Notes: generated from the sequence alone by a model not told the origin. 64,000 nucleotides of DNA from Hymenobacter nivis (GCF_006439025.1 NZ_RCYZ01000001.1:558001-622000); one strand, 5' to 3'. Positions 34,443 through 44,158 are shown, counted from the stretch's first letter. Translations and numbers: made by a program.

Positions 34443-35147
34443 ATGCGCTACATCCTCCTCAACAAGCCCTACGAAGTCCTCACCCAGTTCACCGACGAGG
34501 CAGGCCGGGCCACGCTCAAGGATTTTGTGCCCGTGCCGCACATCTACCCCGTCGGCCGGCTCGATTTTGACTCCGAAGGCCTGCTGCTCCTCACCGACGA
34601 TAAAGCCCTCCAGCACCGCCTCAGCGACCCGCGCTACAAGGTGTTCAAAACCTACTGGGCCCAGGTAGAGGGCGAAGTGACCACCGAAGCGCTCGAAAAG
34701 CTGCGCCGCGGCGTGGTCATCAAAGAAGGCCGCACCGCCCCCGCCCAGGCCACCGACATGCCCGAGCCCGAAGGCCTGTGGGCCCGCAGCACGCCCATCC
34801 GCTACCGCGCCAGCATCCCCACCACCTGGCTGGAAATCCGCATTTCGCAGGGCATGAACCGCCAGGTGCGCAAGATGTGCGCCGCCGTGGGCCTGCCCTG
34901 CCTGCGCCTCATCCGGGCCCGCATCGACGAGTTGGACCTTGGCGCCCTGGCCCCCGGCGAGTGGCGCGAGCTCACGCCCGAAGAGTCGCGCAAGCTCAAG
35001 GCCAAGTTCTCGGCCACCAAAGACCCTGCTAACCGCCAAGTAGCTGCCAAGCCCGTTCCCGGGGCCCCGGCGGCCTCAGCTGCGCCGCCCACGCGCCGCC
35101 CGGGCGGCGGCCCGGCCGAGCGCGGGGCACCGCGCCGTCCGCGCTAG
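34443..35147 (+). CDS. rRNA pseudouridine synthase, RluE type
   Basis: A 234-residue RsuA/RluE-family enzyme. The catalytic Asp is D41 in GRLDFDSEGLLLLTDD; other motifs are YPVGRLD, ISQGMNRQVRKMCAAVGLPC LRLIR and a C-terminal tail rich in Ala/Pro/Arg (residues about 185-234). There is no N-terminal S4 domain, as in RluE, which modifies 23S rRNA. The target site in this organism is unproven. Start ATG at 34443. Confidence 0.92.
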   Translation: MRYILLNKPYEVLTQFTDEAGRATLKDFVPVPHIYPVGRLDFDSEGLLLLTDDKALQHRLSDPRYKVFKTYWAQVEGEVTTEALEKLRRGVVIKEGRTAPAQATDMPEPEGLWARSTPIRYRASIPTTWLEIRISQGMNRQVRKMCAAVGLPCLRLIRARIDELDLGALAPGEWRELTPEESRKLKAKFSATKDPANRQVAAKPVPGAPAASAAPPTRRPGGGPAERGAPRRPR

Positions 35148-35159
35148 GGCCCCGGCGTT

Positions 35160-36122
35160 ATGTCGAGCAAGCGCTTACTGCGTCATCTGTTAAGCACCAG
35201 CCTTGTATTGTTCGGGCTGGCGAACGTCGTGGTTTTCTTTCATGCCTGGCAACTCACGCACTTCAGCGCCGACGTAGGGCCCCGCACCAAGTCGCCGGAG
35301 AAACTGTCGGCCGCTGCCAAGCTGGGCCTTATTCTGACCGGCGTGCGCAACCCGCGGCCCGTTACCGGGGCGCCGCCGGCGTTTCCTTACCAAAGTGTAT
35401 TTTTTGAGGGCCCCAACGGCCGGCTCGCGGCGTGGTACAGCTTGCCCGCGGGCCCGGCGCGCGGCACGGTGGCCCTGTTCCACGGCTACACCAGCGAAAA
35501 ATCGCACCTGGTAACGGAAGCCGCTTTTTTTCGCAGCCTGGGCTACGCCGTGCTGCTGGTCGATTTTGCCGGCGGCGGCGGCTCGGCGGGCACCCACGTG
35601 ACGGTGGGCTACCGCGAGGCCGACGACGTGGCGGCCGCCACGCGCTGGCTGGCCGCCCGCCCCGGTGGCCCGGGTCCCCTGGTGCTTTACGGCGTGAGCA
35701 TGGGCGCGGTGGCCATCCTGCGGGCCGAGGCCGCGCTAGGCGTGCACCCGGCGGCCAACGTGCTCGAATGCCCCTTCGGCAGCCTCCGCCAAACGGCCCG
35801 CAACCGCTTCGCCGCCCTGCACGTGCCCGCCTGGCCCCTGGCCGATCTGCTGGTGTTTTGGGGCGGCTTGCAAAACGGCTTCTGGGGCCCCGGCCTCTCC
35901 GCCGAGCGCTACGCCGCGCAAGTAGCTACTCCCACCCTGCTGCTGTGGGGCACCGCCGATACCCGCGTGACCCGCGCCGAAACCGCCGCCGTCTTCCACA
36001 ACCTCCGGGGCCCCAAGCAGCGGCACGACTTTGTGGGCGCGGGCCACGAGCCGTACTGGCACCGCTACCCAGCCGAGTGGCAGAGGCAGATTAGCGACTT
36101 TTTACTGGGCGTTAAACAATAA
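35160..36122 (+). CDS. Alpha/beta hydrolase with N-terminal anchor
   Basis: A 320-residue protein with a hydrophobic N-terminus (LLSTSLVLFGLANVVVFFHA) and an alpha/beta-hydrolase fold. The oxyanion segment is LFHGYTSEKS, the nucleophile elbow GVSMGAVAI, the acid lies in LLWGTADTRVT and the base is His in GAGHEPYWHRY. A serine hydrolase is implied by the full triad. Substrate unknown. It starts 13 bp after the pseudouridine synthase gene. Confidence 0.88.
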   Translation: MSSKRLLRHLLSTSLVLFGLANVVVFFHAWQLTHFSADVGPRTKSPEKLSAAAKLGLILTGVRNPRPVTGAPPAFPYQSVFFEGPNGRLAAWYSLPAGPARGTVALFHGYTSEKSHLVTEAAFFRSLGYAVLLVDFAGGGGSAGTHVTVGYREADDVAAATRWLAARPGGPGPLVLYGVSMGAVAILRAEAALGVHPAANVLECPFGSLRQTARNRFAALHVPAWPLADLLVFWGGLQNGFWGPGLSAERYAAQVATPTLLLWGTADTRVTRAETAAVFHNLRGPKQRHDFVGAGHEPYWHRYPAEWQRQISDFLLGVKQ

Positions 36123-36137
36123 CAACAACCTGTCTAT

Positions 36138-36737
36138 CTACCCAGGCGTCACTTCGTTGCCAGCAAGAAACTGTTGCTTCCAATGCCGCTTCTCAATACT
36201 TCTAACATTCTGCACATCGTGCAGGGAATGCAGAAATTGGGCAAGAACAGCTAACTCGTTGTCGTCCGGGTCTCCCAGAAAAGGAGTAGGATAAATGGCA
36301 TTTCCGTAGCAATTGCGCACTTTTTCCGGCGTATCGTCCACAATCAATACTCGCTCAAGATCGAAGCCAAGCCGCTTTACTTTCTTGAGAATCTTGGCAT
36401 ATTCGTAGTGACTGGCACCGTCCAGATTGTAGTAGCCGTACTCATCAAGCCGCGGCAAAACCAACGGTGTGCAGCGCGAGCGGCCCCACACAAATACGGG
36501 CTTTACTGCCGTTGGGAATATTTGCGCCACTACTTGCTTCACGTAGCCATCGCTGGCCGATGACCATACAGCTAAGTCAAATTTTTCCGCACAAGCGGCG
36601 ATAAATGCATCCAAACCGGGGCGCTTGTACACATAGTGTTGGTAGAGTTCAAACGCAAAATCATCGCCGAGTTTGTTTACTGTCGCGTGAATCAGCGTTT
36701 CGTCAAGATCTAAAATAAGCAGGATTTTATCCTCCAT
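36138..36737 (-). CDS. FCP1/NIF-like HAD phosphatase
   Basis: A 199-residue protein starting MEDKILLILDLDETLIHATV. The HAD motif DLDETL and KRPGLDAFIAACAE, AVWSSASDGYVKQVV and VLIVDDTPEKVRN match the NLI-interacting-factor/FCP1-like phosphatases usually described in eukaryotes and scattered in bacteria. It is strikingly less GC-rich than its neighbours, with codons ending in A or T, which suggests acquisition by transfer. The target is unknown. Confidence 0.88.
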   Translation of the reverse strand: MEDKILLILDLDETLIHATVNKLGDDFAFELYQHYVYKRPGLDAFIAACAEKFDLAVWSSASDGYVKQVVAQIFPTAVKPVFVWGRSRCTPLVLPRLDEYGYYNLDGASHYEYAKILKKVKRLGFDLERVLIVDDTPEKVRNCYGNAIYPTPFLGDPDDNELAVLAQFLHSLHDVQNVRSIEKRHWKQQFLAGNEVTPG

Positions 36738-36863
36738 CGCGTCCTTAAGTAAAGAGGGGCAATTTAAGGAAACGGAGATTCTGCACACCTGTCAGGAAAG
36801 CTTTCCCGAGGCAATGTAAACCCGGCCACCTCGGCGGATAAGTGGCCGGCTGGGGGCCCAATC

Positions 36864-36905
36864 GGTGACACATTGTCACCAAAATGGGGTTGGTACGTAG
36901 CTTGT
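36864..36905 (+). promoter_or_regulatory. Probable dnaK promoter with overlapping dyad
   Basis: A dyad GGTGACA-CAT-TGTCACC (36864-36880) overlaps a TTG (36873-36875). A TAGCTTGT at 36898-36905, with 22 bp between, resembles a Bacteroidota -7 box. The dnaK ATG is 71 bp further on. No CIRCE sequence is present. A stress-related operator is possible. Confidence 0.5.
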
Positions 36906-36975
36906 AAAAGGACTCTCAGCTACCCACGGGCAGCTTCCTATTGACAAACTATCCACTTAACCTGAACACCCCAAC

Positions 36976-38910
36976 ATGGGCAAAATAATCGGCATCGACC
37001 TCGGCACCACCAACTCTTGCGTGGCCGTGATGGAAGGCAACGAACCCGTTGTTATCCCCAACTCCGAAGGCCGCCGCACCACGCCGTCCATCGTCGCATT
37101 CCTCGACAACGGCAAGGGCGAGCGCAAAGTGGGCGACCCGGCGAAGCGCCAGGCCGTTACCAACCCCAAAAACACCATCGCCAGCATCAAGCGTTTCATG
37201 GGCCGCCAGTTCTCGGAAGTATCCGCCGAGAGCAAGTACGTAGCCTATGACCTGGTGCCCGGCGCCAACAACACGGTGGCCGTAAAAATTGGCGACCGCA
37301 ACTATACCCCGCAGGAAATTTCGGCCATGGTGCTTCAGAAAATGAAGCAGACCGCCGAAGACTACCTCGGCCAGCCCGTTACCGAAGCCGTTATCACGGT
37401 GCCCGCGTACTTCAACGACGCCCAGCGCCAGGCCACGAAAGAAGCCGGCGCCATTGCCGGCCTCGACGTGAAGCGCATCATCAACGAGCCCACCGCGGCC
37501 GCCCTGGCTTACGGCCTGGACAAGAAGCACAAAGACCAGAAAATTGCCGTGTACGACCTCGGCGGTGGCACCTTCGACATCTCGGTGTTGGAGCTGGGCG
37601 ACGGTGTGTTTGAGGTGCTGAGCACCAACGGCGACACCCACCTCGGCGGCGACGACTTCGACCAAGTCATCATCAACTTCCTGGCCGACCAGTTCAAAGC
37701 CGATAACGAAGGCCTCGACCTGCGCAACGACCCCATGGCCCTCCAGCGCTTGAAAGAAGCCGCCGAGAAAGCCAAAGTGGAGCTGTCAAGCTCGAACGAA
37801 ACCGAAATCAACCTGCCCTACGTGACGGCCACCGCCAGCGGCCCCAAGCACTTGGTGGTGAAGCTGAGCCGCGCCAAGTTTGAGCAACTCTCGGACGAGC
37901 TGGTGCGCCGCTCGATGGAGCCCTGCAAGAAGGCCCTGCAAGACGCTGGCCTCTCGGCCAGCGACATCGACGAGGTAATCCTCGTGGGTGGTTCGACCCG
38001 CATCCCCCGCATCCAGGAGGAAGTGGAGAAGTTCTTCGGCAAGAAGCCTTCGAAAGGCGTGAACCCCGACGAAGTGGTGGCCATCGGCGCCGCCATCCAA
38101 GGCGGTGTGCTGACGGGCGAAGTGAAGGACGTGCTACTGCTCGACGTGACCCCGCTTTCGCTGGGCATTGAAACGATGGGCGGCGTAATGACCAAGCTCA
38201 TCGAGTCGAACACGACCATTCCGACCAAGAAATCGGAAACCTTCTCGACGGCGTCGGACTCGCAGCCTTCGGTGGAAATCCACGTGCTGCAAGGCGAGCG
38301 GCCCCTGGCCAGCCAGAACCGCACCATCGGCAAGTTCCACTTGGACAGCATCCCGCCCGCACCCCGCGGCGTGCCGCAGATCGAAGTAATCTTCGACATC
38401 GACGCCAACGGCATCCTGAACGTGACCGCCAAGGACAAAGGCACTGGCAAGGAGCAGAAAATCCGCATCGAAGCCAGCAGCGGCTTGTCCGACCAGGACA
38501 TTGAGCGCATGCGCCAAGAGGCGGCCAGCAACGCCGACGCCGATAAGGCCGAAGCCGAGCGCATCAAGAAGGTGAACGACGCCGACTCGATGATTTTCCA
38601 GACCGAGAAGCAGCTAAAAGAGTACGGCGATAAGCTGAGCGGCGGCAACAAAACCGCCGTGGAAGGCGCCCTCGCCGACCTCAAGAAGGCCCACGAGAGC
38701 AAAGACCTCGGCGCGATTGAAACCGCTATGACGGCCATCAACGCCGCTTGGCAGGCTGCCTCGCAGGAGATGTACGCCGCCGCGGGTGCCGATGGCGCCG
38801 GCGCTGGCCAGGGCTTCCCCGGCGGGGGCGAAGGCCAGCCGCAGGGCGATGGACAGCCCGCCGCCGACCACGTAACCGACGTGGACTACGAGGAAGTGGA
38901 CGGCAAATAA
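36976..38910 (+). CDS. dnaK: Molecular chaperone DnaK (Hsp70)
   Basis: A 644-residue Hsp70 of normal length. N-terminal ATPase motifs: [76 protein letters not shown]. The linker has [16 protein letters not shown] and the beta substrate-binding domain follows. A Gly/Ala/Gln-rich region precedes the C-terminal end VDYEEVDGK. It folds and protects proteins with DnaJ/GrpE, which are not encoded here. A single gene with its own terminator at 38966. Confidence 0.97.
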   Translation: MGKIIGIDLGTTNSCVAVMEGNEPVVIPNSEGRRTTPSIVAFLDNGKGERKVGDPAKRQAVTNPKNTIASIKRFMGRQFSEVSAESKYVAYDLVPGANNTVAVKIGDRNYTPQEISAMVLQKMKQTAEDYLGQPVTEAVITVPAYFNDAQRQATKEAGAIAGLDVKRIINEPTAAALAYGLDKKHKDQKIAVYDLGGGTFDISVLELGDGVFEVLSTNGDTHLGGDDFDQVIINFLADQFKADNEGLDLRNDPMALQRLKEAAEKAKVELSSSNETEINLPYVTATASGPKHLVVKLSRAKFEQLSDELVRRSMEPCKKALQDAGLSASDIDEVILVGGSTRIPRIQEEVEKFFGKKPSKGVNPDEVVAIGAAIQGGVLTGEVKDVLLLDVTPLSLGIETMGGVMTKLIESNTTIPTKKSETFSTASDSQPSVEIHVLQGERPLASQNRTIGKFHLDSIPPAPRGVPQIEVIFDIDANGILNVTAKDKGTGKEQKIRIEASSGLSDQDIERMRQEAASNADADKAEAERIKKVNDADSMIFQTEKQLKEYGDKLSGGNKTAVEGALADLKKAHESKDLGAIETAMTAINAAWQAASQEMYAAAGADGAGAGQGFPGGGEGQPQGDGQPAADHVTDVDYEEVDGK

Positions 38911-38965
38911 ATCACTGATTGGCGGTGATTAACCGTGATTTCGCTGATTGATTTTAGGATGTTAA

Positions 38966-39001
38966 AAGGGCCGGAAGCGCATTGCTTCCGGCCCTTTTTT
39001 T
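38966..39001 (+). terminator. Rho-independent terminator of dnaK
   Basis: AAGGGCCGGAAGC (38966-38978) pairs with GCTTCCGGCCCTT (38984-38996), with a 5-nt loop and a run of T. A textbook intrinsic terminator. Confidence 0.9.
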
Positions 39002-39035
39002 GTGCGCGCTGGGGCCCTAACTCGTACCTGGGGCC

Positions 39036-39434
39036 CTACACAGCCCGCCGGATGAGAAAGCCGTCGACCATGGTTTCCATGCCCAGTTTGGGATAATACT
39101 CCCGTGCTTCGGGGGCAGCCCGCAGGACAAGGGCACTGCCGGGCCCCGCTTTTTCTTTGGTAATGGTTACCAAACGCTTACCAATGCCCTTGTGCTTGTA
39201 TTCGGCGCGCACGGCCAAATCGCTAAGGAAGCAGCTGAAGCAAAAATCGGTGAGGGAGCGGGCCACGCCCACCAGCACCTCCCCGTCCCAAGCCGTGGCG
39301 ATGAGGTTGCTATTGGCGTACATCTGGGCAATGCGGGGCGCGTCGTGCGTGGGGCGTGCCAGGCCAGCGCTCACGTACAAGTCGATGATTTGTTCGGTAG
39401 TGGGCAGGCGGTCGAGGTGATAGGTAACGGTCAT
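39036..39434 (-). CDS. GNAT-family N-acetyltransferase
   Basis: A 132-residue protein. The acetyl-CoA site is DLAVRAEYKHKGIGKRLVTI (V-x-x-x-x-x-x-G-I-G-K). Other segments: LIATAWDGEVLVGVARSLTD and the C-terminal YYPKLGMETMVDGFLIRR. The ATG at 39432-39434 removes a low-confidence upstream extension. Substrate unknown. Confidence 0.85.
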   Translation of the reverse strand: MTVTYHLDRLPTTEQIIDLYVSAGLARPTHDAPRIAQMYANSNLIATAWDGEVLVGVARSLTDFCFSCFLSDLAVRAEYKHKGIGKRLVTITKEKAGPGSALVLRAAPEAREYYPKLGMETMVDGFLIRRAV

Positions 39435-39540
39435 GACGGGAACGAGGAGAAGATTTTCGGCGCAAGGTAATTCAGCTGAAACAGAGCGTAAATTGCCCCG
39501 GGTTAGGGGCCCTGCCGCCGGCCTTCCGCTTTTCTGCCGC

Positions 39541-40191
39541 ATGGATTCCGTTGTCATTGCCTACCAGAAGTTTGCCACGCCCGAGGCGGCCCAGCCGCTG
39601 CTGGCCCTGCTTGAGGCTCACCGCATTGCCCACGAGGCCCACCACTCGCGGCCGCGCTTCAACGCCGTGCTGGGCACCACTTCAGCCGAGCAGTTTGTGG
39701 TGAGCCTGCTGCCCGAGGACTTCACCCGGGTGCGCCAGCTTGAGGAAAGCCAGGCCGCCAACACGCCCAGCAATTTCCCGTCGGACTACTACCTCTTTGG
39801 CTTCACCAACCCCGAGCTGTGGGAGCTGCTGAGCCAGCCCGACGCCTGGAGCAGCCACGACGTGGCCCTGGCCACTCACCTGTTGCGCGAGCGCGGCGAA
39901 GACGTATCGGACCATATTTTACTGAACCTCAGGGCCCTGCACACCGAAAACCTGGCCGCCCCCAACCCCCGCCCCACCGCCTGGATTGTGGCCGGCTACC
40001 TACTGGCCCTGGCGGGCGGCGTGTTCGGGCTGGGCATTGGCTGGTCGTTGTGGCGCTACCGCAAAACCCTGCCCGACGGCCGCCAGGTGCCCGGCTTCGC
40101 CCCCGCCGACCGCGCCCACGGCCGCCGCATTTTGTGGCTGGGCGCGGCGGGCGTGGTGTTTTGGGTGGCCGTGCGGATCGTGGCCGGCTGA
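39541..40191 (+). CDS. DUF2007-like protein with C-terminal membrane helices
   Basis: A 216-residue protein. The N-terminal 80 residues resemble DUF2007, putative signal-transducing domain (VIAYQKFATPEAAQPLLALL EAHRIAHEA then TSAEQFVVSLLPEDF). A middle soluble part follows, then two membrane segments (AWIVAGYLLALAGGVFGLGI; ILWLGAAGVVFWVAVRIVAG). The ATG at 39541 starts the family match. Function unknown. Confidence 0.78.
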   Translation: MDSVVIAYQKFATPEAAQPLLALLEAHRIAHEAHHSRPRFNAVLGTTSAEQFVVSLLPEDFTRVRQLEESQAANTPSNFPSDYYLFGFTNPELWELLSQPDAWSSHDVALATHLLRERGEDVSDHILLNLRALHTENLAAPNPRPTAWIVAGYLLALAGGVFGLGIGWSLWRYRKTLPDGRQVPGFAPADRAHGRRILWLGAAGVVFWVAVRIVAG

Positions 40192-40212
40192 CCCCGCTAC
40201 GGCGCCGGGGCC

Positions 40213-41331
40213 CTAGCTGGTGATTTGGGCTGGGTTTTCGGCGGCATCGGCGATGCCTTCCTCAATTTTTTCGGCGGCCTCCTGGCGGTCTTCCGCGTCG
40301 GGCATTTCCAGCTCCTCGGTTTGCTCGCGCCAGCCGGTGGGCTCGTAGCTGAGGCGGATGTAGATGGGGAAGTGGTCGGAGCCCATGTGAGTGAGGCGCT
40401 CGAGGTGCTGCAAGCGGAAGTGCGCGGAGTGAAACACGTGGTCGAGGGGCCAGCGCAGCAGCTTGTGGTCGGCGTGGAAGGTGGGCAGCAGGCCCCGGCC
40501 GATGCGCGGGTCGAGCAGCCGCGAGAGCCGCCGAAACAGCTCGGAGGTGTGCGACCACGCCACGTCGTTCAGGTCGCCGGCCACGATGGTGGGGCCGTTG
40601 TGGGCCTCAATCTCGCGGCCTACTACCAGCAGCTCGGCGTCGCGGCGCACGCTGGTTTTGGATTCGGCCGGGGCCGGCGGGCGCGGGTGCAGGAAATGCA
40701 GCCGCACGGGCACGCCGTTGGGCAGCACCACCTGCCCGTGAAACGAGGGAACGTCGGCCTCCAGCAAGAACCGGATTTCGGCCTGGCGCAGCGGCAGGCG
40801 CGAAAACACGAGCATGCCGTAGGTGTTGGGTAGCGGGGCGTGGCAGGTGTAGGGGTGCGATTTGGCGAGCGGCTGCAGCTGCTCCAGCCACCAAGCGTCG
40901 GTTTCCACGGCCAGCACAATGTCGGGCTGCCGCAGGCGGATGTGGCCCATGATTCGCGCCGAGTCGCGGTTGTACATTAGCACGTTGGTCACCAGCAGGC
41001 TCAGGTGGTTGTCGAGGTCGGCGGCGGGGCGGCTGGCGTCGGCCACCTGCTTGCCGTGCAGCGGCGTGTAGGGCCAGATGCGGTAGCCCTGGTAGCCGAT
41101 GGCCACCGCCAGGGCCCCCAGCAGCCCCCCCTGCCAGGGGCCGGGCAGCGGCGGCAGCAGCAGGGCCCCCAGCAGGCTGGCGGCCAGCCCGGCCACAATT
41201 TGCAGGCGCGGGAAATCGCAGACCCGCACCCACCAGGCCGTTTGGCGGAGCAGCGGCAACACGGTGGCCAGCAGGGCGGCCGCGCCCAGCAGCCACGTCA
41301 GCCACTGCGCCAGGGTAAGCAATAAATTCAT
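40213..41331 (-). CDS. Endonuclease/exonuclease/phosphatase family membrane protein (paralogue)
   Basis: A 372-residue EEP protein with three N-terminal helices (about residues 1-80) and a catalytic domain. Motifs: LLVTNVLMYNRDSAR, DIVLAVETDAWW, IVAGDLNDVAWSHTSEL, LDHVFHSAHFRL, MGSDHFPIYIRL. Same architecture as the gene at 6459, but with a longer acidic C-terminal tail (EELEMPDAEDRQEAAEKIEE). The ATG is at 41329-41331. Divergent from marC. Confidence 0.88.
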   Translation of the reverse strand: MNLLLTLAQWLTWLLGAAALLATVLPLLRQTAWWVRVCDFPRLQIVAGLAASLLGALLLPPLPGPWQGGLLGALAVAIGYQGYRIWPYTPLHGKQVADASRPAADLDNHLSLLVTNVLMYNRDSARIMGHIRLRQPDIVLAVETDAWWLEQLQPLAKSHPYTCHAPLPNTYGMLVFSRLPLRQAEIRFLLEADVPSFHGQVVLPNGVPVRLHFLHPRPPAPAESKTSVRRDAELLVVGREIEAHNGPTIVAGDLNDVAWSHTSELFRRLSRLLDPRIGRGLLPTFHADHKLLRWPLDHVFHSAHFRLQHLERLTHMGSDHFPIYIRLSYEPTGWREQTEELEMPDAEDRQEAAEKIEEGIADAAENPAQITS

Positions 41332-41398
41332 AAGTGGCAAAGGTAGGCGGCGGCCCCAGCGGCACCGCCGCCTTTAAACGGCCCGGGCGCGGGCCACG

Positions 41399-41428
41399 TT
41401 GGGGCCCCGGGCCCGGCTGCTACCTTTG
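41399..41428 (+). promoter_or_regulatory. Bacteroidota-type promoter of marC-like gene
   Basis: TTG (41399-41401) and TACCTTTG (41421-41428), 19 bp apart, match the -33/-7 consensus TTG...TAnnTTTG. The gene ATG at 41433 lies only 4 nt after the box, so transcription should begin at or beside the start codon (leaderless mRNA). Confidence 0.78.
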
Positions 41429-41432
41429 GGGC

Positions 41433-42053
41433 ATGGAAATCCTGCTGGCCACGTTCACCACCCTGTTCTCGCTCGTGAATCCTTTCGGGGCGATGCCGGT
41501 TTTCCTCACCCTCACCAGCGACGACAGCGGCACCGAGCGCTTGCGCATTGCCTTGCGCGCCTGCCTCTACATGGTAGCCATCTTGAGCGTGGCCTTTTTG
41601 GGCGGGCAGTACATTCTTAACTTCTTCGGCATCAGCATCCAGCACCTGCGCATTGCGGGCGGCATCCTGCTCATGCGCTCGGCCTTCGACCTGCTCACGC
41701 CCGGTGCCAACCGCGACCGGGTGGGCCCCGCCGCCCTCGAAGAAAGCAAGCTCAAGGACGACGTGAGCTTCACGCCGCTGGCCATGCCCATGCTCTCGGG
41801 GCCCGGCTCGATGGCCATCTGCATCGGCCTCATCCGCCCCAGCTACCCTGACAAGCTACTGACGCTACTGGGCTTTGCGCTGGTGGCGCTGGCCAGCTTC
41901 GCGGTGCTGGCCTCGTCGCTACGCCTCACGCGCCTGCTGGGCCGGCCGGGCATGGCGGCCCTGGCACGCATCATGGGCTTTATCACGCTAGCCATCGGGG
42001 TCAATTTTTTCGCCACCGCCATCGGGGCCCTATTCCCGGGGTTGACGAAATAG
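41433..42053 (+). CDS. MarC-family membrane protein
   Basis: A 206-residue six-helix protein: [54 protein letters not shown] and [19 protein letters not shown]. These match the MarC family (formerly linked to multiple antibiotic resistance; role now unclear). The start ATG is 4 nt downstream of an ideal -7 box. Confidence 0.9.
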   Translation: MEILLATFTTLFSLVNPFGAMPVFLTLTSDDSGTERLRIALRACLYMVAILSVAFLGGQYILNFFGISIQHLRIAGGILLMRSAFDLLTPGANRDRVGPAALEESKLKDDVSFTPLAMPMLSGPGSMAICIGLIRPSYPDKLLTLLGFALVALASFAVLASSLRLTRLLGRPGMAALARIMGFITLAIGVNFFATAIGALFPGLTK

Positions 42054-42099
42054 CGCCCTGCGCTTGCAACGAACAATGGCGGGGCCCCGGCGCCGGCTG

Positions 42100-42107
42100 T
42101 ACTTTTG
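42100..42107 (+). promoter_or_regulatory. -7 promoter box of hemE
   Basis: TACTTTTG fits TAnnTTTG and lies 10 nt before the hemE ATG at 42118. No good TTG was found at the usual -33 distance. Confidence 0.5.
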
Positions 42108-42117
42108 CGCCCGACTT

Positions 42118-43146
42118 ATGACGACCAAGAACGACCTCTACCTGCGCGCCGCCCGCGGCGAAACCACCGAGCGGACGCCCGTGTGGCTCATGCGCCAAGC
42201 CGGCCGCATCCTGCCCGAGTACCGCGCCCTGCGCGCCCGCCTCTCCGGCTTCAAGGAGCTGGTGGAAACCCCCGAGCTGGCCGCCGAGGTCACCATCCAG
42301 CCCATCGACGCGCTGGACGTGGACGCGGCCATCATCTTCTCCGACATCCTGGTGGTGCCCGACGCCATGGGCCTGCCCTACGAGATGGTGGAGGCCCGGG
42401 GGCCCCTGTTTCCCAACGTCATCAAAACCGCCGCCGACGTAGACAAGCTGCGCATCGCTGACCCCGAAGAGCACCTCGGCTACGTGCTGGAGGCCCTGCG
42501 CATCACCAAGCGCGCCCTCAACGGCCGGGTGCCGCTCATCGGCTTCGCCGGGGCCCCCTGGACGATTCTGGCCTACATGGTGGAGGGCCACGGCTCCAAA
42601 ACCTTCAGCAAGGCCCGCGGCATGCTCTACCGCGAGCCCGCCCTGGCCCACCGGCTGCTCGAGAAAATCACCGCCACCACCATTGCCTACCTGCAAGCCC
42701 AGGTGGCCGCCGGGGCCCAAGTGGTGCAGGTGTTCGACTCGTGGGCCGGCATCTTGCCGCCCGCGCACTACGCCGAGTTCTCGACGCGCTACATCGCCCA
42801 GATTTGCGCCGCCCTCGCCCCGCTGGTGCCCGTCACGGTATTTGCCAAGGGCGCCTGGTGGGCCGTGGAGGACTTCGCTGCCCTCCCCTGCCGCACGATA
42901 GGCCTCGACTGGAACCAGGACCCCGCCGCCGTGCGCCGCCAGGCCGGCGACAAAACCTTGCAAGGCAACCTCGACCCCTGCGCCCTCTACGGCACCCGCG
43001 AGCAGGTGCGGGCCGCCACCCAGGCCATGCTGCGCCAGTTCGCCGGGGGCCCCCACATCGCCAACCTCGGCCACGGCGTGTACCCCGACACCGACCCCGA
43101 CAACGTGCGCGTGTTTGTGGACACGGTGAAGGAGTGGCGGGGCTAG
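42118..43146 (+). CDS. hemE: Uroporphyrinogen decarboxylase
   Basis: A 342-residue enzyme of normal length. N-terminal signature [20 protein letters not shown] (RQAGR substrate loop) and the second signature [21 protein letters not shown] are both present. Also [25 protein letters not shown] and GLDWNQDP. Catalyses the four-step decarboxylation of uroporphyrinogen III to coproporphyrinogen III in heme synthesis. No other heme gene lies nearby. A hairpin terminator follows at 43180. Confidence 0.96.
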   Translation: MTTKNDLYLRAARGETTERTPVWLMRQAGRILPEYRALRARLSGFKELVETPELAAEVTIQPIDALDVDAAIIFSDILVVPDAMGLPYEMVEARGPLFPNVIKTAADVDKLRIADPEEHLGYVLEALRITKRALNGRVPLIGFAGAPWTILAYMVEGHGSKTFSKARGMLYREPALAHRLLEKITATTIAYLQAQVAAGAQVVQVFDSWAGILPPAHYAEFSTRYIAQICAALAPLVPVTVFAKGAWWAVEDFAALPCRTIGLDWNQDPAAVRRQAGDKTLQGNLDPCALYGTREQVRAATQAMLRQFAGGPHIANLGHGVYPDTDPDNVRVFVDTVKEWRG

Positions 43147-43179
43147 GCGGCCAAGCAATTATTCCGAATACTAGGAAAA

Positions 43180-43220
43180 CTGGTCCGGTGGCTAGCAAAG
43201 CCGCCGGACCAGCTCGTTTT
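43180..43220 (+). terminator. Hairpin terminator after hemE
   Basis: CTGGTCCGGTGGCT (43180-43193) pairs with AGCCGCCGGACCAG (43199-43212) with one G-U/mismatch. A CTCGTTTT tail follows. Confidence 0.7.
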
Positions 43221-43245
43221 ACGCCACCGCCTTACTTGCCGCCGA

Positions 43246-43899
43246 ATGGAATTATTTCGCCCTGTTTTACTGCCGTCCAAGTTTCGGTTTATCGAGCGCT
43301 TTTATGGCCAAAAGCCGTTCCGGCTATTGGACATTGGGGCCGGTAATCATTCGGCCTCGAACACCAAGAAATGGTTTCCGGCCTGCGAGTACCACGGGGT
43401 AGATTTAGATAAAAACTACCACAACGACGAAAACGATTTCCGGCTGATGACGGCCTTCTACGAAATGAACCTGGAAGCGCTGGATTTCGCCGCCATTCCG
43501 GACAATTATTTCGATTTCATCGTTATGGCCCACGTCGTGGAGCATTTAAAAAATGGCGACGACGTGATTGCAGGCTTATTGCCCAAGCTCAGAAAAGGCG
43601 GCCTCATTTACCTGGAATTTCCTGGCTACCACTCCACTACGCTGCCCCGCATGCAGGGAACGTTAAACTTTTTCGACGACGATACCCACGTGCGCATTTA
43701 TTCGCTGCAAGAATTTTACAACCTGTTCCTGCGCCACCAATTCCAGGTAGTGGCCGGTGGGGTGCAACGGCGCTGGCACAACATTTTATTAATTCCGCTT
43801 AAAATTCCGCACAATTTAATTAAGTACAAACGCATTGTTCCCAGCATCTTTTGGGATTTGCTGGGCTTTGCTGAATACGTGGTGGCAAGGAAAAAATAA
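43246..43899 (+). CDS. Class I SAM-dependent methyltransferase
   Basis: A 217-residue protein with the SAM motif RLLDIGAGNHSASNTKKWFP, an acidic VDLDKNYHNDENDF motif II, and FDFIVMAHVVEHLKNGDDVI. A Methyltransf_11-type fold. Acceptor unknown. The gene has a lower GC content and more A/T-ending codons than its surroundings, resembling the FCP1-like gene at 36138. A transferred gene is possible. Confidence 0.85.
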   Translation: MELFRPVLLPSKFRFIERFYGQKPFRLLDIGAGNHSASNTKKWFPACEYHGVDLDKNYHNDENDFRLMTAFYEMNLEALDFAAIPDNYFDFIVMAHVVEHLKNGDDVIAGLLPKLRKGGLIYLEFPGYHSTTLPRMQGTLNFFDDDTHVRIYSLQEFYNLFLRHQFQVVAGGVQRRWHNILLIPLKIPHNLIKYKRIVPSIFWDLLGFAEYVVARKK

Positions 43900-43948
43900 T
43901 TAATAAGCAGCCCCTACTTTATTACCGCCGCTCTCCCAAAAACCAGGT

Positions 43949-44158
43949 ATGGAAACTAAAGACAGTAACGGGGCCCTACTCGCCGACGGCGATTCGGTCA
44001 CGCTCATCAAAGACCTGAAAGTGAAAGGCTCATCGCTGACGCTAAAGCGCGGCACGCTGGTCAAAAACATCCGCCTCACCAACTCGCCCGCCGAAATTGA
44101 GGGCCGGGCCAGCGGCAGCACCATGGTGCTGAAAACCGAGTTTCTGAAGAAAGCCTAG
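43949..44158 (+). CDS. PhnA-domain small protein
   Basis: A 69-residue protein: METKDSNGALLADGDSVTLI then KDLKVKGSSLTLKRGTLVKN IRLT, matching the C-terminal beta domain of the PhnA (YjdM, alkylphosphonate utilisation) family. The N-terminal zinc ribbon of full-length PhnA is missing, which is common in Bacteroidota. Start ATG at 43949. Function unclear. Confidence 0.85.
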   Translation: METKDSNGALLADGDSVTLIKDLKVKGSSLTLKRGTLVKNIRLTNSPAEIEGRASGSTMVLKTEFLKKA

